Shown here one piece after another: positions 8,741 through 15,342 of a DNA stretch of 33,966 nt. Position numbers and translations under genes: made by a program. Numbering within the stretch: the first letter of the stretch is position 1; each line of letters begins with the position of its first letter. The notes under the pieces were generated by a model. The model was not told the origin of the DNA. It did no database searches and was given only the letters and a program-made list of their open reading frames with translations. The stretch is from an uncultured Hyphomicrobiales bacterium (GTDB taxonomy: Bacteria > Pseudomonadota > Alphaproteobacteria > Rhizobiales > Beijerinckiaceae), in NCBI GenBank assembly GCA_903885755.1, contig CAISJZ010000471.1, positions 1-33,966 of the forward strand. The letters are read 5' to 3'.

Positions 8741-8786
8741 TCATCCGGTCGGCTCCGCCGACCACCTTCTCCCGAAGGAAGAAGGT
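8741..8786. repeat. REP-like palindromic element, copy 2
   Basis: Two adjacent hairpins make up this element. One is GGTCGGC-TCC-GCCGACC (8747-8763, perfect). The other is ACCTTCTCCC-GAA-GGAAGAAGGT (8764-8786, one mismatch). The leading TCATCCGG is part of the common rhizobial repeat form. It is about 80 bp from copy 1, with the permease start codon between the two, and lies just upstream of the nitronate monooxygenase gene. Confidence 0.75.
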
Positions 8787-8832
8787 ACATGCGGAAAGTC
8801 ATCATACAGACGCCGCCTCGAAAGGGCATCCC

Positions 8833-9891
8833 ATGTTCGACCGGCTTGAAATACCCATCATTCAGGGTCCCATGCTCGGCGCCACCGCCGCCGCGATCGT
8901 CATCGCGGTCTCCAATACTGGCGCGCTTGGCTCGCTGGCCGCCTCCAGCCTGCCCGCCGACAGGATGCGGGCCGCAATCGCGGCGATCCGGGCGGAAACG
9001 ACACGGCCATTCCTCGTCAACATCTTCGTGCTGGAGCCGGCCCATCCCGATCCCGCCGAGGTGCGCGCCGCCATGCAGCGTCTCGCGCCCTGGCGCGAGC
9101 GCTATGGCCTGCCCGCCCAATCGATCCCCAACGCCTGGGCGGAGAGCTTCGCGGATCAGTTTGATGTTCTTATCGAGACCGCGCCGCCTGTCGTATCGTT
9201 CACTTTCGGATGCCTCTCGGCCCCGCAAGTCGCCGCCCTCAAGGGACGCGGCTCCTACGTCATCGGCACCGCGACGACGCTAGCCGAGGCCCGCGCCTGG
9301 GCCGCCGTCGGGGCGGACGCGATCTGCGCGCAGGGGTTTGAGGCTGGCGGCCATCGCGGCACGTTTCTGGCGCCAGTGCGCCAAAGCCTTGTCGGCACGA
9401 TCGCGCTGACGCGTTCGATCGCGGCGGAGCTCGATCTGCCGGTCATCTCGGCAGGTGGAATCACCGATGGCGCCGGCGTCGCCGCGGCGCTGGCGCTGGG
9501 CGCCCGCGCGGTCCAGATCGGCACCGGCTATCTACTCGCCGACGAATCGCTCGCCAATGCGCCCTGGCGGCGCGCGATCGAGACCGCCCCCGACGACGCA
9601 ACGCAACTCACCCGAGCCATCTCGGGTCGTTACGCCCGCGGCATCGAGAACGAATTCATGCGCGAGATGCGCGCGGTGGAAGACGACATTCCCGCCTACC
9701 CCGTTCAAAACGCGCTGACGCAGGAATTGCGCGCGGCGGGCGCCAGGGCCAATTCCCCGGACGCGCTGTCCCTGTGGGCGGGACAGAGCGTGAAACTGGC
9801 GCGCAAGGGCAAGGCCGCCGACATCACCCGCGATCTCTGGCGCGAGGCGCGCGAAGTCATGAAACGTAACGCGGAGAGGTGGACTGCCTGA
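8833..9891 (+). CDS. Nitronate monooxygenase family flavoprotein
   Basis: A 352-residue TIM-barrel FMN enzyme of the nitronate monooxygenase (old name 2-nitropropane dioxygenase) family. These use O2 to oxidise alkyl nitronates such as propionate-3-nitronate, which detoxifies them. Family marks are PIIQGPM at residues 8-14, NTGALGSLAAS near 29-39, GFEAGGHRG with the catalytic-base His H174, and the FMN phosphate site ISAGGITDGAGVAAALALGA then VQIGTGYL. Length is that of class I enzymes. It is read from ATG 8833 after GAAAGGG. The neighbour on the left is divergent beyond a REP-like repeat. The next gene, 66 bp on, is on the same strand but has its own strong ribosome site. The natural substrate is not predictable. 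Confidence 0.9.
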   Translation: MFDRLEIPIIQGPMLGATAAAIVIAVSNTGALGSLAASSLPADRMRAAIAAIRAETTRPFLVNIFVLEPAHPDPAEVRAAMQRLAPWRERYGLPAQSIPNAWAESFADQFDVLIETAPPVVSFTFGCLSAPQVAALKGRGSYVIGTATTLAEARAWAAVGADAICAQGFEAGGHRGTFLAPVRQSLVGTIALTRSIAAELDLPVISAGGITDGAGVAAALALGARAVQIGTGYLLADESLANAPWRRAIETAPDDATQLTRAISGRYARGIENEFMREMRAVEDDIPAYPVQNALTQELRAAGARANSPDALSLWAGQSVKLARKGKAADITRDLWREAREVMKRNAERWTA

Positions 9892-9957
9892 CGCGCGTTT
9901 CGCCGGAGGCGCGCGGCGTGCTATCGGCAGGCGACCATTCAATCCGGGGAGTAGCGC

Positions 9958-10362
9958 ATGTTCGCCGTCGAAGTCCGCGAGCACATCATGATCGCGCACA
10001 GTTTCAAGGGCGACCTGTTCGGCCCGGCGCAAAGGCTGCACGGCGCGACATTCGTGGTCGATGTCGCTTTTTTCCGACACGAACTCACCGTCGACGGCGT
10101 CGTCATCGACATCGGCCGCGCGCATGACGCGCTGAAAGGGCTTCTCGGGCCACTGAATTATCGCAATCTCGACGATCTGCCGGAATTCGCGGGTCGGCAG
10201 ACGACAACGGAATTTCTCTCAAGGCACATATTCGATGGCATGGCCGCGGCCGCGCGCTCGGGCGCGCTGGGGCCAGGCGGCGAGGGCGTCGAGAAAATCC
10301 GCGTCACCCTGCACGAATCCCACGTCGCCCGCGCGTGGTACGAGGGCGACGTGAAAGCCTGA
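9958..10362 (+). CDS. QueD/6-pyruvoyl-tetrahydropterin synthase-like protein lacking canonical catalytic residues
   Basis: A 134-residue member of the PTPS/QueD fold, which normally converts dihydroneopterin triphosphate to a tetrahydropterin. H14 matches the first zinc His, and H28 in RLHGA matches the second. The third zinc His is Ala (A30), the catalytic Cys position is A24, and the Asp-His dyad (LDHxxLN in E. coli QueD) reads LNYRNLD (N67-Y68). T84-E85 and the C-terminal Glu E120 (LHESHVA) are kept. It therefore belongs to the family but probably does not run the standard reaction. I recall similar HGA/LNYRNLD proteins in other rhizobia, usually annotated as 6-carboxytetrahydropterin synthase. 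GGGGAG at 9946-9951 sets the start. It heads a pterin/flavin-like neighbourhood. Confidence 0.85.
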   Translation: MFAVEVREHIMIAHSFKGDLFGPAQRLHGATFVVDVAFFRHELTVDGVVIDIGRAHDALKGLLGPLNYRNLDDLPEFAGRQTTTEFLSRHIFDGMAAAARSGALGPGGEGVEKIRVTLHESHVARAWYEGDVKA

Positions 10363-10381
10363 CGTCATGGCGATTCTGGGC

Positions 10382-10681
10382 TCAGTAGAAACCATAGTCG
10401 TCACACACGAAGCGCACGCGCCAGCCATAGGGCGTCCAGACACGGCGCCAGCAACTGTCGTAGTAGGAACGACCGGCGTTCACGCCACCGAACAAGGGGA
10501 AGGGGTTGACGCCCCCGCCTCCATACCATCGACCGCAGTGGAATGGTCCACCGCCAAATCGATGCATTCCACCCATTTGGCCGCTCCAGTGGCCATGTGG
10601 CGCGGCTTGCGCTGGCGGACCGCCTGAAATCGCCACCGACATCCCGACCGCCACGGTGAGAGCCCATGTCCTGAAAGTCAT
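10382..10681 (-). CDS. Small exported Gly/Tyr/Trp-rich protein
   Basis: A 99-residue protein with a clear signal peptide (MTFRTWALTVAVGMSVAISG...PAQA, cleavage near residue 26). The mature part is rich in Gly, His, Trp, Tyr and Arg, with two Cys that could form a disulfide (YYDSCWRRVW and RFVCDDYG). The C-terminus resembles small periplasmic proteins common in Hyphomicrobiales that end in WTPYGWRxRxVC. Function is unknown. ATG 10681 is preferred to ATG 10693 because GGAGG within the earlier codons is a good ribosome site for it. It is convergent with the QueD-like gene and interrupts the plus-strand run between it and the glycosyltransferase. Confidence 0.75.
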   Translation of the reverse strand: MTFRTWALTVAVGMSVAISGGPPAQAAPHGHWSGQMGGMHRFGGGPFHCGRWYGGGGVNPFPLFGGVNAGRSYYDSCWRRVWTPYGWRVRFVCDDYGFY

Positions 10682-10840
10682 GTTCGCCTCCATTGATCGC
10701 GCCCCGCGCCCCCAACGGATTTACTTTCATGATTTTCTCCCATATCGCCGCGCGCCTGAATGGCGCATGAACCGGCGCGTTGCAGTGGCGCGACCGGACT
10801 GCTACGCCGCCTGGCGAAGCGCCGCGCAGGAATGACTGAT

Positions 10841-11890
10841 ATGAAATCGCGGGTTTTTTTCGCCATTCCCGGCGATCTCGAAACGCTCACGGGCGGCTAC
10901 GGCTACGATCGCCGCGTGCTGGCGTGCGCCACGTCGGCGGACGCGCGCCTTGAGTATCTCGAACTGTCCGACGGATTTCCATTTCCCTCGCCCGCTGAAG
11001 CCCTCGACACGCTTGATCGCCTGCGCGCGGCCCCAAACGGTTCGGTACTTCTCGTTGATGGCCTTGCCTTCGGCGCATTGCCGCCGGGGGGACTCGCGAC
11101 CATAGCGCATCCCATCGTCGCGCTCGTGCATCATCCGCTCGGTCTGGAAACAGGTCTCGACGAAGCCGCGAGTCGCGCGCTGATCGCAAATGAACGCGCG
11201 ACGCTCGCACAGGCGCGCGCCATCATCGCGACGAGCGCGACGACGCGCCAGACGCTGATCGAGGATTTCGCGGTAAAGCCGGACATGATCACGGTCGCCG
11301 AACCGGGCGTCGATCCCGCGCCGCGCGCCGCGAGATCTGGCGGCCCAACTGTTCAATTGCTCGCCGTCGGCGCTGTCGTGCCGCGCAAGGGGTTTGACGT
11401 CCTGATCGAGGCTTTGGCGGGGCTGCGCGATCTCGACTGGCGTTTGCGCATCGTCGGCGGCCTTGATCGCGCGCCTGAAACGACGATTGACCTGCGCGCG
11501 CGGATTGCCACGGCCGGACTCTCCGGCCGCGTGACCCTCGCCGGCGCGATGCAAACCGACGCGCTGGGGGAGGTCTACGCCGCCACCGATCTCTTTGTCA
11601 TGTCCTCGCGTTACGAGGGCTATGGCATGGTCCTCGCCGAGGCCATGGCGCGCGGCCTGCCGATTGTGACAACGACCGGCGGCGCGGCGGCGCTGACCGT
11701 GCCGAACGGGGCCGGAATCAAGGTTCCGCCCGACGACGCGCTCGCGCTTTCCGGAGCCCTGCGGCGCGCCATCGAAAGCGCGGAGCTGCGCGCCCAGCTC
11801 GCGGAGGCGTCGTGGCGCGCGGGCCAATCCCTGCCGCGCTGGGACGAAACGACGCGCATCATTCTCGACGTGCTGGAGCGCGTCGCATGA
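10841..11890 (+). CDS. GT-B glycosyltransferase, family 4-like
   Basis: A 349-residue glycosyltransferase of the GT-B fold. The N-terminal half (1-165) is the variable acceptor domain. The C-terminal half opens with LLAVGAVVPRKGFDVLIEAL and carries the nucleotide-sugar binding EX7E motif at E259-E267 (EGYGMVLAE). Such enzymes move a sugar from an NDP donor to a lipid or small-molecule acceptor; the acceptor is unknown. There is no signal or membrane segment, so it is cytoplasmic or peripheral. ATG 10841 has AGGA nine bases ahead. ATG 10832 and an earlier in-frame ATG at 10760 are possible, but the extra residues do not look conserved. Its stop overlaps the next start (ATGA), so it is translationally coupled to the methyltransferase. 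Confidence 0.88.
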   Translation: MKSRVFFAIPGDLETLTGGYGYDRRVLACATSADARLEYLELSDGFPFPSPAEALDTLDRLRAAPNGSVLLVDGLAFGALPPGGLATIAHPIVALVHHPLGLETGLDEAASRALIANERATLAQARAIIATSATTRQTLIEDFAVKPDMITVAEPGVDPAPRAARSGGPTVQLLAVGAVVPRKGFDVLIEALAGLRDLDWRLRIVGGLDRAPETTIDLRARIATAGLSGRVTLAGAMQTDALGEVYAATDLFVMSSRYEGYGMVLAEAMARGLPIVTTTGGAAALTVPNGAGIKVPPDDALALSGALRRAIESAELRAQLAEASWRAGQSLPRWDETTRIILDVLERVA

Positions 11891-12738
11891 GCGGCTTTTC
11901 CGCCAACTGGCTGGCGCGGCGGGAGCCCGTCGATCATCGCGCGCGGAACCCCGCGATCCGCGATCTCGTGGCGCGCGCGCTGGCCGCCTGTTCCTGTCCC
12001 AAAATTCTTGATCTCGGCTGCGGCGCGGGCTCCAACCTGCGCGCGTTCGCGCCTTTTCTTGGCGAACGACAAAGCTGGCTTCTGGTCGATCACGATGGCG
12101 CCCTGCTGGGCGCGGCCCGCGTCGCGCTCGCCCGTTGGGCCGACAACGCGCGGGAAAACGGGAATGATCTCATCATCGAGAAGGCCGGGAAATCAATCGA
12201 CGTTTCCTTCCGGCAGGCGGACCTGTCGCGCGATGTCGAGGCCCTGCTTGACGAGGACCGTGACCTTGTCTCCGCGGCGGCTTTGTTCGATCTCGCCAGC
12301 GCGCCATGGATCGAGCGCTTTTGCCGAGCCCTCGCCGCGCGCGATCGGCCGCTTTACGCGACGCTGACCTACAACGGCGTCGAGCGATGGACCCCGCCGC
12401 GCGCGGACGACGCCAAAATGCTCCATGCGTTTCATGTTCATCAGGCTGGCGACAAGGGGTTTGGTCCCGCCGCCGGGCCACGAGCTCCCGCCGCGCTGCG
12501 CGCCGCGTTCGAGAGACACGGCTGGAACGTCACGGAGGGCGATAGTCCCTGGATCCTCGGCCCCGCCGACGCATCGCTCATGACCGCGCTGTCGGAGGGC
12601 TCCGCCGCCGCGGTCGCGCAAACCGGACTCGTGGCGCCGGACATCATTGCCGACTGGCTCGCCGCCCGTCGCGACGCGAGCGGCTGCGTCGTCGGTCACG
12701 CGGATTTGTTCGCCGCGCCGCCACGCGCCAGGACCTGA
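11887..12738 (+). CDS. Class I SAM-dependent methyltransferase
   Basis: A 283-residue methyltransferase with motif I ILDLGCGAGSNL at about 40-51 and an acidic motif II (LLVDHDGALL) near 70. These are the usual SAM-binding elements of the Rossmann fold. The later part contains ATLTYNGVERW, and the C-terminal extension is not recognisable. The substrate is unknown. It shares the ATGA overlap with the glycosyltransferase, so the two probably act on the same molecule or at least are made together. The last 43 bases overlap the 3' end of the convergent cytochrome b561 gene. Confidence 0.87.
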   Translation: MSGFSANWLARREPVDHRARNPAIRDLVARALAACSCPKILDLGCGAGSNLRAFAPFLGERQSWLLVDHDGALLGAARVALARWADNARENGNDLIIEKAGKSIDVSFRQADLSRDVEALLDEDRDLVSAAALFDLASAPWIERFCRALAARDRPLYATLTYNGVERWTPPRADDAKMLHAFHVHQAGDKGFGPAAGPRAPAALRAAFERHGWNVTEGDSPWILGPADASLMTALSEGSAAAVAQTGLVAPDIIADWLAARRDASGCVVGHADLFAAPPRART

Positions 12739-13301
12739 TCGAGCATCCGGCCCCACGAGGCCGGCAGCATGTGGTTCAGCACGCCGTCGCGCTTGATGAA
12801 CCCATGCATCATCGCGCCGCCGATATGGGCGACAAGAACGGCGACCATGAGATACCCAAGCGTGAAATGCACCCATGACAGCGCGGTATAGGCGGCGTCG
12901 CTTTGCGGCAGGATGTGCGGCAGGGTGAACAGGCCAAAGACCGACACATCGGCGCGGTAGGCGTCCATGGAGAGCCATCCGACAATCGGCTGCAGGAACA
13001 GCAGCGCCAGCAGCGAATGATGCGCGGCGGTAGAGGCAATTCGCTCGAAGGGCGTCAGGCTGGCCGCCGGCGCTGGCGTGCCGAAGGTTTGGCGGGCGGC
13101 GACGCGGATCGCCGCCAGCACGAGCACGCCGAGCGAGCGGTGCACATCGAAATAATAATCCTGTTCCGGGCCCTCCGGCATGAAGCCAAGGCGGATGCCG
13201 ATGGAAATCGTGAAAAAGATGACAATCGCGATGACCCAGTGAAGCCATTTCGAGGCGGCTGAATAGGCGCCCGGGCGCGATGCCGCCGATTGCTGATCCA
13301 T
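12696..13301 (-). CDS. Cytochrome b561 family membrane protein
   Basis: A 201-residue, four-helix diheme cytochrome b561 of the bacterial CybB type, an inner-membrane quinol- or superoxide-linked electron carrier. Heme-ligand candidates are H21 (SKWLHWVI), H54 (DVHRSLGV), H145 (SWVHFTLG) and H159 (VLVAHIGG), spaced as in the family. The C-terminus is basic and cytoplasmic. It lies 72 bp after the RibD-like gene on the same strand and may be expressed with it, possibly giving a redox link. Its last codons overlap the end of the convergent methyltransferase gene by 43 bases. Confidence 0.92.
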   Translation of the reverse strand: MDQQSAASRPGAYSAASKWLHWVIAIVIFFTISIGIRLGFMPEGPEQDYYFDVHRSLGVLVLAAIRVAARQTFGTPAPAASLTPFERIASTAAHHSLLALLFLQPIVGWLSMDAYRADVSVFGLFTLPHILPQSDAAYTALSWVHFTLGYLMVAVLVAHIGGAMMHGFIKRDGVLNHMLPASWGRMLDQVLARGGAANKSA

Positions 13302-13373
13302 GGCAAACCCTCCAGCCGCGTTTGGTGGACTCTTGCCCCGATCATAAGAAGAATGCGGCGACGGGCAAGCCGT

Positions 13374-14084
13374 TCACGTCACGCGAAGGTCACAGTCGAA
13401 CAGGACCTCGCCGCCGCCAAGATCGTGCACCTCGACACGCGGACGCAGCGCATTCTCCAATCGCGCGATCGGCGCGAGATTGATGCCGGTGACGCCGGAG
13501 CCAATAATCACCGGCGCCATGAGGATATGCAGCCGGTCAACGCGGCCAGCGTCGAGGAAGGTCGAGATCGTCCGCGCGCCGCCCTCAACCAGCAGGCTCC
13601 GCAGCCCGCGCGCGGCCAGCGCCTCGACAATCTCGCCGGGGTCTATGACGCCGTCGCGGGCAGCGATCCGCACGAGCTCGACGCCATGGGGCGCGCGGCC
13701 CGCCGCGCTGACGAGGAACAGACGCCGCCCATCCCGCTCCAGCCAGCGACCGGTTGAATCCAGCCGTCCGGACGGATCGATGACCACGCGGGCGGGAGAG
13801 CGTCCCGGCACGCGGCGAACCGTCAACAGGGGATCGTCTGCGGCGATCGTTCCGGCCCCAACGATGACCGCGTCCACGCAGGCGCGCAGTCCGTGCAGAT
13901 GATCGAGCGCGGGGGCCGCGTTGATGTAGCGGGATTCACCGCTGATCGTGGCGATCCGCCCGTCGAGGGACTGGCCAAGCTGGGCCACGACGAACGACCG
14001 GTCGCCCGTCGCCGCGCGAATGGCGGCGAAGGGATCGGCCGTTCCAGGGCTGGCCTCGTCCACGCTGGCTCCTAGTCTGTTCAT
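13374..14084 (-). CDS. Stand-alone RibD C-terminal/DHFR-like reductase
   Basis: A 236-residue protein of the RibD reductase (DHFR-like) fold without the deaminase half. It shows AQLGQSLDGRIA (about 34-45) and GESRYIN. The NADPH-binding stretch DAVIVGAGTIAADDP with LLTVR follows, then LRSLLVEGGARTIS near the middle and MAPVIIGSG towards the end. In riboflavin synthesis this domain reduces the ribosylamino pyrimidinone to the ribitylamino form; free-standing versions act on related pyrimidines or pterins. It is divergent from a GTP cyclohydrolase II-like gene across 79 bp, which suggests consecutive reactions. ATG 14084 is chosen; earlier in-frame starts would run into that control gap. The first 30 residues are not conserved. 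Confidence 0.87.
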   Translation of the reverse strand: MNRLGASVDEASPGTADPFAAIRAATGDRSFVVAQLGQSLDGRIATISGESRYINAAPALDHLHGLRACVDAVIVGAGTIAADDPLLTVRRVPGRSPARVVIDPSGRLDSTGRWLERDGRRLFLVSAAGRAPHGVELVRIAARDGVIDPGEIVEALAARGLRSLLVEGGARTISTFLDAGRVDRLHILMAPVIIGSGVTGINLAPIARLENALRPRVEVHDLGGGEVLFDCDLRVT

Positions 14085-14163
14085 CCAATCTGGGCTATGG
14101 ATTGTCTTGGGAACAAAAGCGAATGAAGGTAGTTCCACTCGCTCCGCCTAGGTCGAGGGTCGT
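14085..14163. promoter_or_regulatory. Divergent promoter gap between RibD-like and GTP cyclohydrolase II-like genes
   Basis: These 79 bp must hold the starts for both transcription units. I see no FMN-riboswitch features, which would need far more room, and no strong palindrome. A purine-rich GAGGG just before the GTG start serves the rightward gene. Confidence 0.4.
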
Positions 14164-15288
14164 GTGACGGAAATCAAGCATATTCTCGACTCCGAAGGTG
14201 GGGCGAGCCGGGTGGCGGTGGAACGGGCGCTGGCCGAACTGAGGTCGGGCCGACCTGTTGTCGTCAAGGCCGGACGGTCGCACGTCGTGGTGTTGGGCAT
14301 CGAGGCGCTGGACGAGGCCCGCGGCGCGGTGATCGAGCGGCTGGGCAACCGCCGGATGCGCCTGTTGCTGCCCGCGCCGCGACTACGGCGTCTGGGACTT
14401 GATCGCGCCCGCGCCGGGGCGATCGCCCTGCCGGTGGTCGATCTCAAACGAATCATGCATCTGGCGCTTGAGGTAGGCGCGAGAATCGACGCGCCAGTGG
14501 CCGCGCTCGGCAAGCTCGATCACGCCGCCCTGGAACTGGCGCGACTCGCTCTAATTCTTCCAACGGTTGTCGTCGCCAACGTCGCCGCGCGCGCCATTGA
14601 GGGCGAAGGGCTTGTGCGTGTCGAGGCGACCTCGGTCGAACTCTATCGCGTCGCCCAGACCCGCGACCTCCGGATTGTCGGGCGCGCGCCGGTGCCGCTC
14701 GAAGGCGCGCCGGACACCGAATTCGTCATCTTTCGCGGCGGCGAGGGCCTGCGCGATCAGGTCGCGGTCGTCATCGGAAAGCCGGATTTTTCCCAGCCCG
14801 TGACCGTGCGTCTGCATTCGGCCTGCCTGACGGGCGATCTTTTCGGCAGCCTCAAGTGCGACTGTGGCGACCAGTTGCGCCACACCGCGCGATTCATGGC
14901 CGAGAACGGCGGCGGGGTGCTGCTCTATCTCGATCAAGAAGGACGAGGCAACGGCCTCGCGAACAAGATTCAGGCCTACAGGCTGCAGGCCCAGGGTTTT
15001 GACACCTACGACGCCGACGAGGTGCTGGGCTTCGATCACGATCAGCGCGGGTTCGACTTCGCGGCGTCGATGCTCAAGCAGCTTGGCGTTTCTCGCGTGC
15101 GATTGATGACGAACAATCCAGCCAAGATCGCGGCGCTCGAGTCCGCCGGTCTCGACGTGGTGTCGGACCAGCGCATCCTCGGCCGCAAGACCGACCAGAA
15201 TATCCGCTACCTCGCGACGAAACGTGATCGCGCCGGCCACCTCATCGATGTCGACGAGGCTCCGATCACAGGTGGCGCGGGCGAGTAA
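14164..15288 (+). CDS. ribA: GTP cyclohydrolase II-like protein with degenerate N-terminal domain
   Basis: A 374-residue protein with a C-terminal GTP cyclohydrolase II domain from about residue 170. Zinc ligands are in HSACLTGDLFGSLKCDCG, and the catalytic loop LYLDQEGRGNGLANKIQAYR and TNNPAKI are present. The normal enzyme opens GTP to the diaminopyrimidinone that starts riboflavin. This copy is diverged: EGRGIGL reads EGRGNGL, and the usual DTVEAN..RDYG block reads DTYDADEVLGFDHDQRGFDF. The first 165 residues sit where RibB (DHBP synthase) would be but show none of its acidic active-site motifs. It starts at GTG 14164 after GAGGG. It could be a housekeeping RibA of rhizobial type or a paralogue with another role; its placement beside a RibD-like gene supports a diaminopyrimidine pathway. 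Confidence 0.85.
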   Translation: MTEIKHILDSEGGASRVAVERALAELRSGRPVVVKAGRSHVVVLGIEALDEARGAVIERLGNRRMRLLLPAPRLRRLGLDRARAGAIALPVVDLKRIMHLALEVGARIDAPVAALGKLDHAALELARLALILPTVVVANVAARAIEGEGLVRVEATSVELYRVAQTRDLRIVGRAPVPLEGAPDTEFVIFRGGEGLRDQVAVVIGKPDFSQPVTVRLHSACLTGDLFGSLKCDCGDQLRHTARFMAENGGGVLLYLDQEGRGNGLANKIQAYRLQAQGFDTYDADEVLGFDHDQRGFDFAASMLKQLGVSRVRLMTNNPAKIAALESAGLDVVSDQRILGRKTDQNIRYLATKRDRAGHLIDVDEAPITGGAGE

Positions 15289-15342
15289 AATCCCGGTCTG
15301 CTTGCTCCTCGCCCGTCCGCTTCAGGAATAGCCGTTTCGTTC

